From: Ferroacidibacillus organovorans
GTDB lineage: Bacteria; Bacillota; Bacilli; Alicyclobacillales; SLC66
DNA: 54,354 nucleotides
Direction: 5' to 3'
Assembly: GCF_001642725.1 (NCBI RefSeq)
Contig: NZ_LSUQ01000014.1
Coordinates: 1 to 54,354, forward strand
The notes beneath the pieces were generated by a model that saw nothing but the letters and a program-made list of their open reading frames with translations, was not told the origin of the DNA and did not search any database. Made by a program: the position numbers and the translations under genes. Positions 10,070 to 19,026 of the stretch are shown here, piece by piece (the first letter of the stretch is position 1; each line of letters begins with the position of its first letter).

Positions 10070-10544
10070 TGTGCACCTCTTCTGCATTTTCAGCGACGCT
10101 GCTTGTCGATTCTTTGCGAAACCACGCTCGCCACACCATATAGAACACGGAGAGAACGATCGCGCTGTCCGCGATATTAAACACAGGATAGTGAATGACC
10201 GACACATAGATATAATCGATGACATACCCGTGCAAAATGCGATCCAGCAAATTTCCCGTCGCCCCACCCATGAGACACCCAAGCGCGATTTGAAGCGACC
10301 GTTTTCCGCGTGCATAAGTGCGATTCGCATAGATGATCGCGGCGACGACGACCAGCGCAATGCCGATCAAGAGTGCGCGTTGATTCAGAAGCATGCTAAA
10401 CGCGGCGCCGCGATTCTGAATGTAGAGCCACTCCAATATCCCTGGAATGACGGGAATCGCCTGATTGACCGCCATATGTGTCACGACGATCCACTTTACA
10501 AATTGATCAAAAAAGACCACAAGGGCCGCAACAAGAAAGATCAC
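10062..10544 (-). CDS. lspA: Lipoprotein signal peptidase (signal peptidase II)
   Basis: This 160-residue polytopic membrane aspartyl protease cleaves prolipoprotein signal peptides. The two catalytic Asp are D110 (YVIDYI) and D126 (FNIADSA). NRGAAFSM and GGATGNLLDR are also conserved. An in-frame ATG exists at 10568, but AGGAGG lies between it and a GTG at 10544 with 7-nt spacing, so the GTG is preferred; it also matches the usual short N-terminus of the family. It overlaps rluD and follows the DksA-like gene. Confidence 0.95.
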   Translation of the reverse strand: MIFLVAALVVFFDQFVKWIVVTHMAVNQAIPVIPGILEWLYIQNRGAAFSMLLNQRALLIGIALVVVAAIIYANRTYARGKRSLQIALGCLMGGATGNLLDRILHGYVIDYIYVSVIHYPVFNIADSAIVLSVFYMVWRAWFRKESTSSVAENAEEVHSD

Positions 10545-10618
10545 AATCACGCCTCCTACGCATCTCATCGTACCACGATTTGCTGCGTAGAACCAAAACC
10601 ATCAAGAGCACCACGGAT

Positions 10619-11230
10619 TCAGTCTGGCAGTTGCGCCTTGTATTGCTGATTGGATACCTGATCCAGCGCATCAACGTATCCGTTGTTCTCGCGATGAAGG
10701 TGCTGGTCCTCACTCGCGCTACGATCGACGACATTGTTCATGCTGGCGAGCGCCTGCCAGGTGTCTTCACCGTCAAAAAAGGTTGCGTCAGCGTCATCCA
10801 TGTTGGTTCGCGCAAACGGCACTTCTAACACCTCTTCTTCGACAGGACGGCGCGCCAAAACATCACGAAGCGGTTCATCGATCGCTCGCTGGCACGCGAT
10901 GCAGTTGAGCGCCGCCGGTTCTGCCTCAAGCCGTGCCGCTTCGATTGGCTGTTGACAGCGCTCGCACGTGCCGTAGGTCCCGTCTGCAAAGTGGGAGAGT
11001 GCACGCTCCACTTGAAACAGACGGTTCATCTCGTGCTGTGACAGGCCCAGATCCTTCTCGCGCTCAAACAGTTCTGTCGCCTGATCCGCCGGGTGCTGAT
11101 CATAGCTGCTGAGCTCTCCCGTCATATTCATCATGCCCGTCTCTACGCCGAAGTGGCGCGTCTCCGTCATGATGTGCTGGATCTGATTTCGCTCTTTAAT
11201 CAGTTGCCTACGCTGTGCGTCAAACGCCAC
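10619..11230 (-). CDS. ylyA: TraR/DksA-type zinc-finger protein (YlyA/YteA-like)
   Basis: This 203-residue soluble protein has an N-terminal coiled-coil-like helical region, then a C4 zinc finger with Cys 89, 92, 110 and 113 (TCERCQQPIE ... NCIACQ). An acidic C-terminal tail follows. The locus between ileS and lspA is that of B. subtilis ylyA, a DksA-like modulator linked to sigma-G transcription in spores; the same role is inferred here by position only. GTG at 11230 was chosen because AGGAG precedes it by 8 nt; a GTG three codons earlier sits on the ribosome site. Confidence 0.82.
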   Translation of the reverse strand: MAFDAQRRQLIKERNQIQHIMTETRHFGVETGMMNMTGELSSYDQHPADQATELFEREKDLGLSQHEMNRLFQVERALSHFADGTYGTCERCQQPIEAARLEAEPAALNCIACQRAIDEPLRDVLARRPVEEEVLEVPFARTNMDDADATFFDGEDTWQALASMNNVVDRSASEDQHLHRENNGYVDALDQVSNQQYKAQLPD

Positions 11231-11251
11231 GTCGCTCACTCCTGTGTTCTC

Positions 11252-11551
11252 TCAGATGGTCGGCGTTCGCAGTTGAGCCTGTACGATGCGCACGATATCT
11301 GCGATGTACGCGCCGATGAAAGGGAGGTTCCAGACGGATATCTTTTGCAAAATGATCACCAACAGCGCCGCGAGCATCGTAAATCCAATGCCAATTCCGA
11401 CACCGCGTGCGAGACCGCCAATAAAATTAAGCCAGATCATATACCACGGCCGCTGTAAAAGCGTTACGTATGCGCCGTAATTGACGCGCTCGAAATAATT
11501 TTTGAGCCACGCGATGCCAGCCTCTTCCCGATCCTTTTTGGCGTCATCCAC
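11252..11551 (-). CDS. DUF5665 family small membrane protein
   Basis: This 99-residue protein has a charged N-terminus, then FERVNYGAYVTLLQRPWYMIWLN, two hydrophobic segments (roughly residues 38-72) and a C-terminal amphipathic stretch ending in PFIGAYIADIVRIVQ. This pattern matches the DUF5665 family of spore-forming Firmicutes. Function is unknown. The GTG at 11551 follows AAAGGAGGGG; the ATG seven codons earlier overlaps that ribosome site. It lies between ileS and ylyA in the same direction. Confidence 0.75.
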   Translation of the reverse strand: MDDAKKDREEAGIAWLKNYFERVNYGAYVTLLQRPWYMIWLNFIGGLARGVGIGIGFTMLAALLVIILQKISVWNLPFIGAYIADIVRIVQAQLRTPTI

Positions 11552-11657
11552 AAAAGACCCCCCTCCTTTCACCAGTATTCGCCAAGCGCAACGCGTTCAT
11601 CCAAAAGACAGAGGCGAGAGTGCCCGACGATTGCAGGCGATGAACGTGACGATGAAC

Positions 11658-14390
11658 TTACGCGATGGATTCGCGCACGATCGGCGCGCAACGCGCGCAC
11701 AGTTCCGGGTGATCTTCATCAAGCCCGACATCTTCGCGGTAGTGCCAGCAGCGCGCGCATTTTTCACCTGACGCGCGAGCAACAGCAGCGTGAATTGCGA
11801 CACCCTCTTGAAGCGACAACTTTGAGACGATGAACCACTCTTGCAATTCTGCCGCGTAGGGCAAAAAGCGAGCAATCGCTTCGCGCGGCAGTGTCAGTGT
11901 GACGTGCGCCTCGAGCGATTGTCCAATCTGCTTATCTTGGCGCGCAGCTTCAAGGGCGCTAAGCGTCACATCGCGTAACGCCATTGCTTCATCGAGGCGA
12001 GTGCGTGTCGGCGCGTCGAGCAAGTGCTCTGTGCGAAAGTTCCAATTTGACAATTGGGCGCTTGATTCAGAAACCGCAGGGATGTAAGACCACACCTCAT
12101 CTGCCGTGAACGTCAGAATGGGCGCAATCAATTGCGTCAACCCGCGCAGGATCTCGTAGAGCACCGTTTGCACCGCGCGTCTTCGCGGATCGTTTGCCCG
12201 TTCGACGTAGAGCACGTCTTTCGTCACGTCGAGATAGAAGCTGGACAATTGCACCGCGCAGAAGTTTTGAATCGCGTGAAACACAGTGTGAAACTCATAC
12301 GCTTCATAGGCTTCCTGACAGCGCACGCAAAGCTCTGCGAACTGATCGAGCACATACTGATCGAGTGGCCGCAGCGTTACAGCAGCGCCTGCATCCGGAT
12401 TAAAATCATACAAATTACCAAGCAGAAAGCGCAGTGTATTGCGGATCTTCCGGTAGACTTCGGCAACCTGTTTTAGAATCGCATCCGAAATCCGCACGTC
12501 GGCGCGATAATCGACCGATGAGACCCATAGACGCAGGATATCTGCGCCCAATTGTTGAATGACTTTGAGCGGATCGATCCCATTGCCGAGGCTCTTTGAC
12601 ATCTTGCGTCCTTCTCCGTCAAGCGTAAATCCGTGAGACAATACCTGACGATAAGGAGCTTGCCCCGTTACCGCGACGGCAGTTGAGAGTGACGAGTTAA
12701 ACCAACCGCGATACTGATCCGACCCTTCCACGTACAAATCAGCAGGCCACCTGAGCTCCGGCCTCGTCGCCAGCACTGCGAGATGACTCGAACCGGAGTC
12801 AAACCACACGTCCATGATGTCGGTCTCTTTGCGAAAACGCGAACTACCACAAGCACACACGGTTCCTTGGGGGAGCAATTCTGCCGCGTCACGTGCAAAC
12901 CACGCCTGTGACCCGTCTTTTGCGAACACGTCTGCAACGTGATCGATCGTCTCTTGCGTCATCAGCACCTCGCCACAGTCCTCACAATAAAACGCCGGAA
13001 TCGGAACGCCCCAGGAGCGTTGCCGCGAGATGCACCAATCCGTGCGATCCGCGACCATGTTGTGAAGTCTGATTTTACCCCAAGAGACGGCCCAATCCAC
13101 CTTGTCAATCTCTTCGAGCATTTGCTCGCGAAACGCGGCGATCGAAGCGAACCACTGTTCTGTTGCCCGATAGATGACTGGGTTTTTACAGCGCCAGCAG
13201 TGCGGGTATTGATGTTTGAAGCGACTTGTCGCAAGCAGTGCGCCCGCATCGCGCAGCGCGTCTACGATCACAGGGTTTGCCTTTTCGTAAAACATTCCTG
13301 TGAAGGGTGTAGCGTCTTCTGTAAAACGCGCCTTGTGGTCGAGCGGCGCAAAAATGGGGAGACCATACGTAAGTCCAACCAGATAGTCATCCATCCCGTG
13401 ACCGGGCGCCGTGTGGACGGCACCTGACCCAGAGTCAAGTGTGACATGATCGCCAAGGATCACAAGTGAATCTCGACCATAGAGCGGATGCTTTGCGACG
13501 AGTCGCTCAAGTTCGCGCCCCTTGTGTGTCGCGAGCACCTGATACGAACCTTTTTCCCAGTGAACGTCGCTCGCAACTTCAGCCAGACGATCAGACGCTA
13601 TCACGTATACCTGTCCATCGTGTGAAACGACGCTGTAGGAGAAGTCTGGTCCAACCGCGATGCCATAGTTAGCTGGGATCGTCCACGGCGTCGTCGTCCA
13701 GATGACCATTTGCGCGCCGTCGGGAATCACGCCGCGGCCGTCAGGTACAACAAAGCTGACATAGATGGAAAACGACTCTTTTTCTTCATACTCGATTTCC
13801 GCCTCGGCAAGCGCAGTCTCGCACGACGGACACCAGTAGACCGGTTTCAACCCTTTGTAGATATAGCCGCGCTCAACCATCGTGCCAAACACGCGGATTT
13901 GCGCCGCCTCGTAAGAAGGGTCAAGGGTGCGGTACGGGTGATCAAAATCGCCGCGTACGCCAAAGCGCTTAAACTGCTCAATCTGGAGCGCAATATATTT
14001 TTTTGCATACTCCGCGCACGCCTCGCGAAATGCAACCGCGCTGAACCCGTGCCGATCGAGCTTCTGCGCCTTGATGATCGCATTCTCGATCGGCAGTCCG
14101 TGTGTATCCCACCCTGGTACATAGGGCGCGTCGTATCCAGCCATCGTTTTTGACTTTACGATCATGTCCTTGAGCATTTTATTGAGCGCGTGACCAAGAT
14201 GCGTGTCGCCATTCGCATAAGGGGGCCCATCGTGAAGAATAAACTTTGGCTTACCTGCCTGATTCGCTTGAACCTTTTCATAAAGATCCATGTCTTCCCA
14301 CTGACGCAAGATCTCAGGTTCTCGTTTGGGGAGGTTTCCCCGCATCGGAAAGTCTGTTTTCATTAAATTGAGGGTTTGATCGTAATCCAT
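11658..14390 (-). CDS. ileS: Isoleucyl-tRNA synthetase
   Basis: This 910-residue class I synthetase charges tRNA-Ile. HIGH appears as HLGH (64-67) after GPPYANGD, and KMSKS as GRKMSKSLGNGIDP. The CP1 editing domain includes WTTTPWTIP and VHTAPGHG. A C-terminal zinc finger has CARCWHYREDVG and CARC. The ATG at 14390 is supported by AAGGAG at 9 nt and by alignment with the usual MDY-x-TLxLxKTDFPMRG start. In-frame codons farther upstream run through the T-box leader and are not coding. Confidence 0.97.
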   Translation of the reverse strand: MDYDQTLNLMKTDFPMRGNLPKREPEILRQWEDMDLYEKVQANQAGKPKFILHDGPPYANGDTHLGHALNKMLKDMIVKSKTMAGYDAPYVPGWDTHGLPIENAIIKAQKLDRHGFSAVAFREACAEYAKKYIALQIEQFKRFGVRGDFDHPYRTLDPSYEAAQIRVFGTMVERGYIYKGLKPVYWCPSCETALAEAEIEYEEKESFSIYVSFVVPDGRGVIPDGAQMVIWTTTPWTIPANYGIAVGPDFSYSVVSHDGQVYVIASDRLAEVASDVHWEKGSYQVLATHKGRELERLVAKHPLYGRDSLVILGDHVTLDSGSGAVHTAPGHGMDDYLVGLTYGLPIFAPLDHKARFTEDATPFTGMFYEKANPVIVDALRDAGALLATSRFKHQYPHCWRCKNPVIYRATEQWFASIAAFREQMLEEIDKVDWAVSWGKIRLHNMVADRTDWCISRQRSWGVPIPAFYCEDCGEVLMTQETIDHVADVFAKDGSQAWFARDAAELLPQGTVCACGSSRFRKETDIMDVWFDSGSSHLAVLATRPELRWPADLYVEGSDQYRGWFNSSLSTAVAVTGQAPYRQVLSHGFTLDGEGRKMSKSLGNGIDPLKVIQQLGADILRLWVSSVDYRADVRISDAILKQVAEVYRKIRNTLRFLLGNLYDFNPDAGAAVTLRPLDQYVLDQFAELCVRCQEAYEAYEFHTVFHAIQNFCAVQLSSFYLDVTKDVLYVERANDPRRRAVQTVLYEILRGLTQLIAPILTFTADEVWSYIPAVSESSAQLSNWNFRTEHLLDAPTRTRLDEAMALRDVTLSALEAARQDKQIGQSLEAHVTLTLPREAIARFLPYAAELQEWFIVSKLSLQEGVAIHAAVARASGEKCARCWHYREDVGLDEDHPELCARCAPIVRESIA

Positions 14391-14418
14391 CTTATCCATC
14401 TCCTTCTTTAAATACGAC

Positions 14419-14448
14419 AAAAAATCCACATCCCACAGGGACGCAGAT
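14419..14448 (-). terminator. T-box-controlled terminator of ileS
   Basis: An 11-bp stem with several G-U pairs (ATCTGCGTCCC / GGGATGTGGAT, loop TGT) is followed by a T run on the minus strand, ending about 30 nt before the ileS start. It lies directly downstream of the T-box sequence, with which its 5' side can compete. Confidence 0.85.
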
Positions 14449-14672
14449 CGTTTTGCGCGGTACCACCCTTGTTGATTGTGGCGACAAAAGCGCGCCACAA
14501 TCCTCTCAAAGCGCAGATAACGGCTGCGCACCGGCTACGCTACTCAGGCTTTCGCCCTTCACATCGCCTCTATAAGGGGATTCTCCTGCCATTTGCCACA
14601 CCCCACTTTCAGCGCGTCAGAAACGACGGCAGGGCTCTCTTTGAGGCGCATCGGCAAGACGGTCCTTGTCAA
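14449..14672 (-). ncRNA. T-box riboswitch leader of ileS
   Basis: The minus strand contains the invariant T-box AGGGTGGTACCGCG (14469-14456) that pairs with the uncharged tRNA acceptor end. Upstream are stem I signatures: GACAAGGACCGTC (14670-14658), an AGAGAG bulge, CTGAAAGTGGGG and TGAGTAGCGTAGCCGG. A probable specifier AUC (Ile) lies at 14581-14579 in GGAGAATCCCC. Uncharged tRNA-Ile should stabilise the antiterminator and allow ileS readthrough. In the remaining bases to divIVA (14673-14761) I see only a -10-like TATAGA near 14705 and no gene. Confidence 0.9.
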
Positions 14673-14761
14673 TGAGTTTATTGATTTACATGCCATTTCT
14701 CTATACTGTACGTGAAATAAAGCGAGAATGCGATCCCACCACGAAAGTCACACTCGAGTCA

Positions 14762-15241
14762 TCAGAACTCTTCGATCGGTTCAGGCGCAATTTTATCCCA
14801 CTCTGTTGACTCAAGCATCTCGGTTTGCGCCTGCATCAGCGAGCGAAAACGCGCGCGAAAGACGGCCGCCTGCTTCTTTACCTCATCAAGCTCAAGCGCC
14901 GTTCGCCGCGCTTTGTTCAATGCGTCCTGAACGATGCGATCCGCGTTCTTCTCAGCTTCGCGAATCACCAGTTGCGCCTCTTTGCGGGCGTTTACTTTCA
15001 AATCTTCCGCGGTTTCTTGCGCGAGCATGATGGATTTACTGAGCGATTCTTCCATCGACTTAAAGTGGCGAACCTGTTCTTCCATTTGCGAGCAGCGCTC
15101 TTCGAGCTCCTTGTTTTGACGAATCAGCGCTTCATAGTCTTTTATGACGCGATCCAAAAAATCATTGACCTCATCTTCGTTATATCCACGCAAGGAACGT
15201 TTAAACTCTTTATTGTGAATATCCAGTGGGGTAAGCGGCAT
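14762..15241 (-). CDS. divIVA: Cell-division/polarity protein DivIVA
   Basis: This 159-residue coiled-coil protein recognises negatively curved membrane at poles and septa. The N-terminal lipid-binding domain begins MPLTPLDIHNKEF and continues GYNEDEVNDFLDRV, followed by long heptad-rich helices with many Glu, Lys and Arg. The ATG at 15241 is preceded by AGGAGG at 7 nt. It lies between ylmH and the ileS leader, as in B. subtilis. Confidence 0.95.
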   Translation of the reverse strand: MPLTPLDIHNKEFKRSLRGYNEDEVNDFLDRVIKDYEALIRQNKELEERCSQMEEQVRHFKSMEESLSKSIMLAQETAEDLKVNARKEAQLVIREAEKNADRIVQDALNKARRTALELDEVKKQAAVFRARFRSLMQAQTEMLESTEWDKIAPEPIEEF

Positions 15242-15334
15242 CGATAATCCTCCTATCACGTCAAAGCACTGACAACTCTTCTTTTTTCTAATGATCAAAT
15301 CGCTCCATAAAGCACGCGGAGCAAAAAAATCCGA

Positions 15335-16111
15335 TCAGTTCGACCGCAATCGACCCGCCCGAATCACGAGACGCCCCTTTTTCGACGTTCCCGCGAGTTC
15401 GATCACCTTCGCTCGACCAAACCCGCGTAGCGAGATTACATCCCCCTCGCGAAGCGTGAAGGCCGGATCAACCCTTACGCGATGATTCACTTGAACCAAA
15501 CCCGCGTGAATCGGTTCCACTGCCTTACTTCTCGACATCGAAAACGCATGCGCGAGAAACGCGTCAAGACGCAGGGACGAAACGGTAAACTGATGTTCCT
15601 CCCAATTTTCAAAAGTGCCTTGAAGCACAAGCGATTCGCGCGCCTCTACCACATGCACCGCGTGCGGCCCCACGCGAGAAAGCGTTGAAAGAAGAAATGG
15701 CTTGATCGCTTCAGTACAAAAAACATGCGCCGTATTGCCCGTCACCAAAAGATCGCCAAGAACATCGCGGTTGAGTCCCAGCCCAAGGATAGAGCCGAGA
15801 ACCTGTCCGTGCGTCATGTGATCCTGAACACTACACGTGACGGTAAGACACGCGATCTCATACGCGTCGTGCGCCACGTCCGGCGCGTCTGCAAACAGTA
15901 CACGCACGCGTTCTGCGCCGGGAAATCCGCCATACGCGTGTACCGACATCGACTCGCGTTTTGCCGCAATTCGCGCGAGTTCTGTTTCGCGCGGCGAACC
16001 AAAAGCGGAGAGTGTCCAAATGCCTTTTTGCGATGCGCGTCGAGCCAAATCGGCCATCCGTTTTAAAAACACCTGTTCATCGGCCGCAAGACCCTGTCCA
16101 TTTTGTTGCAT
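15335..16111 (-). CDS. ylmH: YlmH family RNA-binding protein (S4 domain)
   Basis: This 258-residue protein carries a C-terminal S4 RNA-binding domain (LRLDAFLAHAFSMSRSKAVE ... VNHRVRVDPAFTLREGDVISLRGFGR) after an N-terminal YlmH domain (FGSPRETELARIA, AYGGFPGAERVRVLF). Family members bind the ribosome or rRNA and act in ribosome quality control in Bacillus. The ATG at 16111 follows GGGGAG with 8-nt spacing. It sits between yggT and divIVA in the conserved ylm series. Confidence 0.9.
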   Translation of the reverse strand: MQQNGQGLAADEQVFLKRMADLARRASQKGIWTLSAFGSPRETELARIAAKRESMSVHAYGGFPGAERVRVLFADAPDVAHDAYEIACLTVTCSVQDHMTHGQVLGSILGLGLNRDVLGDLLVTGNTAHVFCTEAIKPFLLSTLSRVGPHAVHVVEARESLVLQGTFENWEEHQFTVSSLRLDAFLAHAFSMSRSKAVEPIHAGLVQVNHRVRVDPAFTLREGDVISLRGFGRAKVIELAGTSKKGRLVIRAGRLRSN

Positions 16112-16124
16112 CTGACAGTCTCCC

Positions 16125-16421
16125 CTAGCCAAGCCCTATGGCATTAAACAGCCATATCACCACGGCAAGCAACCCGCTTCGGATAAAAGTATACGCAATC
16201 AGCGCGACAATAGAGGAAAGATCAATATACGCGCCGCCGAGCGAGACCATAGGGATCATGCGGCGGAACAGTCCGAAGTAAGGTTCTGTGATCGTATACA
16301 GATAGCGACCAAAAGATGATCGTTGTGCATCAGGAAAGTAACTCAGGATGATACGCGCGAGCAGCACGTACCAGTACACTTCAAGGATCCAACTCAAGAG
16401 ATTTAAAATCGTAACCGCCAC
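16125..16421 (-). CDS. ylmG: YggT family membrane protein (YlmG)
   Basis: This 98-residue protein has two predicted membrane spans (about residues 4-26 and 65-95) around the family motif ARIILSYFP and EPYFGLFRRMIP. YggT/YlmG proteins are linked to division-cluster genes and membrane-protein assembly; the molecular role is not settled. The GTG start at 16421 follows TTGAGGTG. The gene lies 4 nt downstream of sepF. Confidence 0.9.
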   Translation of the reverse strand: MAVTILNLLSWILEVYWYVLLARIILSYFPDAQRSSFGRYLYTITEPYFGLFRRMIPMVSLGGAYIDLSSIVALIAYTFIRSGLLAVVIWLFNAIGLG

Positions 16422-16425
16422 ATAC

Positions 16426-16851
16426 TCACCTCAACTGTGCTCGACTCTCATTCGCCAAATACTCACTGATCGTTCCTTGCACGTCTACATTGTCCGGCGC
16501 GCACAGAAAAATGAGGTGCCCCAACTTTTGCATTATGCCGCCAACCGCATAGACACATCCACTCATAAAGTCTACCACACGCGCCGATTGATCATACGGA
16601 CAGCGGTGAAGATTAATGATCACGGAGCGGTGCGCTTTTAAATGATCGGCAATTCCCTGCGAATCTTCATAGTTCGTCGGTTCTACGAGTACAACGCGCA
16701 CTTGTTTTTGCGTGTGAAGACTCACAACGGTCGCGCGTTTCCCCTGGGTCAACGGCTCAATCTCCGGTTCGGGAGCATGTTCTTCAAACAAGCTCTCATC
16801 CTCCTCTTCTTCGTCGGCGAGTCCGAGAAATTGCCACATTCTGCGCAACAC
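16426..16851 (-). CDS. sepF: Cell division protein SepF
   Basis: This 141-residue protein has an N-terminal amphipathic membrane-binding helix (LRRMWQFLGLA), a very acidic linker (EEEEDESLFEEHAPEPEIEP), and a C-terminal SepF domain including VVLVEPTNYEDSQGIADHL, VIINLHR and DFMSGCVYAVGG. It anchors and bundles FtsZ at the membrane. The start is GTG, with AAAGGA upstream at 9 nt. Confidence 0.95.
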   Translation of the reverse strand: MLRRMWQFLGLADEEEEDESLFEEHAPEPEIEPLTQGKRATVVSLHTQKQVRVVLVEPTNYEDSQGIADHLKAHRSVIINLHRCPYDQSARVVDFMSGCVYAVGGIMQKLGHLIFLCAPDNVDVQGTISEYLANESRAQLR

Positions 16852-16943
16852 GATCTCACGTCCTTTTATCCTTATGATAGCTCATCTTCTAAGATACACC
16901 ATCTCGTAGAATTGTTCGAGAGGAAAACGCGATTTATGGGAAA

Positions 16944-17666
16944 TCAAATCGAATCCTGCAGGTTTTTGCCATCTCCCGTGAGTTCGCGTCCCACGCGCAC
17001 CATGGTGGCTCCCTCTTCAATCGCCCACAAAAAATCGGCTGACATCCCCATCGACAGTTCGGGTAGCTTTATGTCAAAGCGCGCCTCTACGCGGTCGCGC
17101 AGAGCGCGTAGTCGTGCGAATGTGGATCGCGCAGCGTGTTCGTCCGCGCCTTGTACACCGATGGTCATAAGCCCTGCAACTTCGATTTCGCCTTGTTTAA
17201 GCACATGTTCGAGTAGCCCGTCAATCTGCTCTGGCGCTATGCCTGATTTTTGCGACTCTCTGGTCACATTGACTTGGATCAACACGCGCACCGAAATTCC
17301 AGCATTCTGCGCCTCACTTGCAAGCGCGTCAGCCAGCTTCACGCGATCCAAAGAGTGTACATAGGAGACGTGACGCAGAACCTCTTTAACCTTATTGGTT
17401 TGCAGCGGTCCAATAAAATGCCACGATACAGGAAGGTCAGCGACAAGCTTTTGCTTTAATACTTGCCAGCGATTCTCGCCCATATCCCGCAGTCCCTGCT
17501 TATAGAGTTCCGCCGTTTCCTCTTTTGAAACATATTTTGTCACCGCGATCAATCGCACAGAATCGGTTGGCCTACCTGCGCGCGCGCACGCCTGTTCAAT
17601 GCGCTCTCGCACGCGCAAAACGCGCGCCGTGCGCAGAATTGCCTGTACGTCCATTTCATCGCTCAT
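16944..17666 (-). CDS. ylmE: PLP homeostasis protein, YggS/YlmE family
   Basis: This 240-residue alanine-racemase-fold protein binds PLP without known catalysis. Visible family motifs are LIAVTKYVSKEE with the PLP Lys, MGENRWQ, WHFIGPLQTNKVK, LMTIGV and LSMGMSADFLWAIEEGATMVRVG. The ATG at 17666 overlaps the ylmD stop (ATGA) and is preceded by GGGGGAG. Frames extending farther upstream lie inside ylmD. Confidence 0.94.
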   Translation of the reverse strand: MSDEMDVQAILRTARVLRVRERIEQACARAGRPTDSVRLIAVTKYVSKEETAELYKQGLRDMGENRWQVLKQKLVADLPVSWHFIGPLQTNKVKEVLRHVSYVHSLDRVKLADALASEAQNAGISVRVLIQVNVTRESQKSGIAPEQIDGLLEHVLKQGEIEVAGLMTIGVQGADEHAARSTFARLRALRDRVEARFDIKLPELSMGMSADFLWAIEEGATMVRVGRELTGDGKNLQDSI

Positions 17667-18493
17667 CGCATTCTCCCCCGAAGCGACAATCGACGCGGCT
17701 TTATCGCGATGAACCCCGCGTGCCGTCCCGCTTTGCCACGAAGCTTTCGATGCGAAAAAAAACCGGGCATACAGTGTGTGCAAATGCTGGTATCAATCAC
17801 TTGCCCATGCGGAACACCGAGCTGTTCTGCCTGCAACCGCGCAAGCGTCGGCAAATCAACCATCGTCCGTTCTGCCGCACGCTCCGACACGCGAAACGGG
17901 ATTGGCTCTCGCGTCGCCAGCTTGCGATACATGTCTTCAAGCGCGTCAGTGACCGGCTGGTCGACCTCATAGCAGCAGCCGCGGATCGCCGGTCCCAGCG
18001 CGACGAGCATGTCCTCTGGGTTTGCCCCCAGTTTTTTCATCTCTTTAATCGTCTCCATCACCACACCTTGCGCAGTGCCTTTCCAACCTGCATGCGCCGC
18101 TCCGATCACACCCGCGTATGGATCATAGAAGAGAACCGGCGTGCAATCCGCCGCGAGAATGGCGAGCAAAAGTCCGCGCGCCGTCGAGACGAGCCCATCC
18201 ACCCCTTTGATCGCATCCGCCGTGTCAAAAGCGCCGCGCCCCGCGTCATCCGCGTGAACCACCGCAACGCGCGCGCCGTGAACCTGCTCGGCATACACGA
18301 TGCGCGTTTCTGAAATCCCTGCAATGTCCGCCGCGATTCGTCGGTTTTTCTGAACCACTTCTGGATCGTCCCCGACATGAAGCCCCAAATTGAGCGAGGA
18401 AAACGAGTCACAACTCGCACCCGGCGCGTCCGAACGCGTAAACTGCGCGATCGCGCCATACTCTTCAAACTGCAATAGGCGTAGCGCGTCCAT
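17663..18493 (-). CDS. ylmD: Polyphenol-oxidase-like purine nucleosidase, YfiH/YlmD family
   Basis: This 276-residue protein has the Cu/Zn ligand set of the family: His in YAEQVHGARV, Cys in AADCTPVLFYDP and His in GAAHAGWKGTAQGV. CCYEV and ICTHCMPGFFSHRK follow. Family members act on inosine/adenosine (nucleoside phosphorylase or deaminase activity) and show laccase activity in vitro; the substrate here is not shown. The ATG at 18493 follows TGGAGGG; a TTG-ATG pair 4-5 codons upstream is possible but overlaps that site. Confidence 0.92.
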   Translation of the reverse strand: MDALRLLQFEEYGAIAQFTRSDAPGASCDSFSSLNLGLHVGDDPEVVQKNRRIAADIAGISETRIVYAEQVHGARVAVVHADDAGRGAFDTADAIKGVDGLVSTARGLLLAILAADCTPVLFYDPYAGVIGAAHAGWKGTAQGVVMETIKEMKKLGANPEDMLVALGPAIRGCCYEVDQPVTDALEDMYRKLATREPIPFRVSERAAERTMVDLPTLARLQAEQLGVPHGQVIDTSICTHCMPGFFSHRKLRGKAGRHAGFIAIKPRRLSLRGRMR

Positions 18494-18531
18494 AAATCCC
18501 TCCATCAAAGATTACCCTTCCTGATGGTATC

Positions 18532-18569
18532 AAAAAAACGCAGATGGGTCACCCCTCTCCCATCTGCGT
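18532..18569 (-). terminator. Rho-independent terminator after ymxH
   Basis: An 11-bp stem (ACGCAGATGGG / CCCATCTGCGT) with a 10-nt loop is followed by seven T on the minus strand. It separates the ymxH transcript from ylmD downstream. Confidence 0.9.
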
Positions 18570-18584
18570 AATGGATGCAGTGCG

Positions 18585-18872
18585 TCAATATCCGTTTGAT
18601 GTGTGTGAAGTGTGGGAAGAGAGCAGTGGGGACTCACGCTGCGCGCGCAGATCCACCAAAACCACATCTGATCCAATCTTTACGATTTGTGTAAAGGAGA
18701 TCACCACCTCTTCGCCGCTTGCAAACATGCCAAAAAATTTTCCAGCAGGAGGGATGATCAGCGTTTTAATCATTCCCGAATCGAGATCGATATCGAGATC
18801 CCCAATCGATCCGAGTCGCCTTCCATCCCCAATATTAATCACATCTTTCGCTTGCAGTTCCGAAGCCCTCAT
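18585..18872 (-). CDS. ymxH: YlmC/YmxH family PRC-barrel sporulation protein
   Basis: This 95-residue PRC-barrel protein contains MRASELQAKDVINI, GRRLGSIGDLDIDLDSG and IIPPAGKFFGMFASGEEVVI. These features match the YlmC/YmxH family of spore formers, made in sporulating cells and of unclear function. The ATG at 18872 follows a G-rich ribosome site (GGGGGGCGC). It is followed at once by a strong terminator. Seen in 18873-19026 upstream: no gene. Confidence 0.88.
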   Translation of the reverse strand: MRASELQAKDVINIGDGRRLGSIGDLDIDLDSGMIKTLIIPPAGKFFGMFASGEEVVISFTQIVKIGSDVVLVDLRAQRESPLLSSHTSHTSNGY

Positions 18873-19026
18873 CAAAGCGCCCCCCGGTCCCGCCATCTGA
18901 GCCGTGCAACGACCGCTTGTCGCTGTGTTGGCGCTGGTCCACTACAAGCCTATGTACGTCCTGCCTTATTCTTTCCACCTTTCTGACACCTGGACGCACG
19001 CGTTTTATATTTCTGTCGACTGCCCA

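Noticed and set aside
10070-10360. 97-codon extension of rluD
   Set aside because: It is an out-of-frame reading of lspA with no ribosome site.
9960-10649. Plus-strand open frame of 229 codons
   Set aside because: It is antisense to rluD and lspA and crosses several clear minus-strand start signals.
14391-14531. 47-codon extension of ileS
   Set aside because: It runs through the T-box and terminator, and the IleS family starts at the ATG at 14390.
17525-18313. Plus-strand open frame of 262 codons
   Set aside because: It is antisense to ylmD and ylmE; Arg/His-rich translation is typical of a shadow frame in GC-rich DNA.
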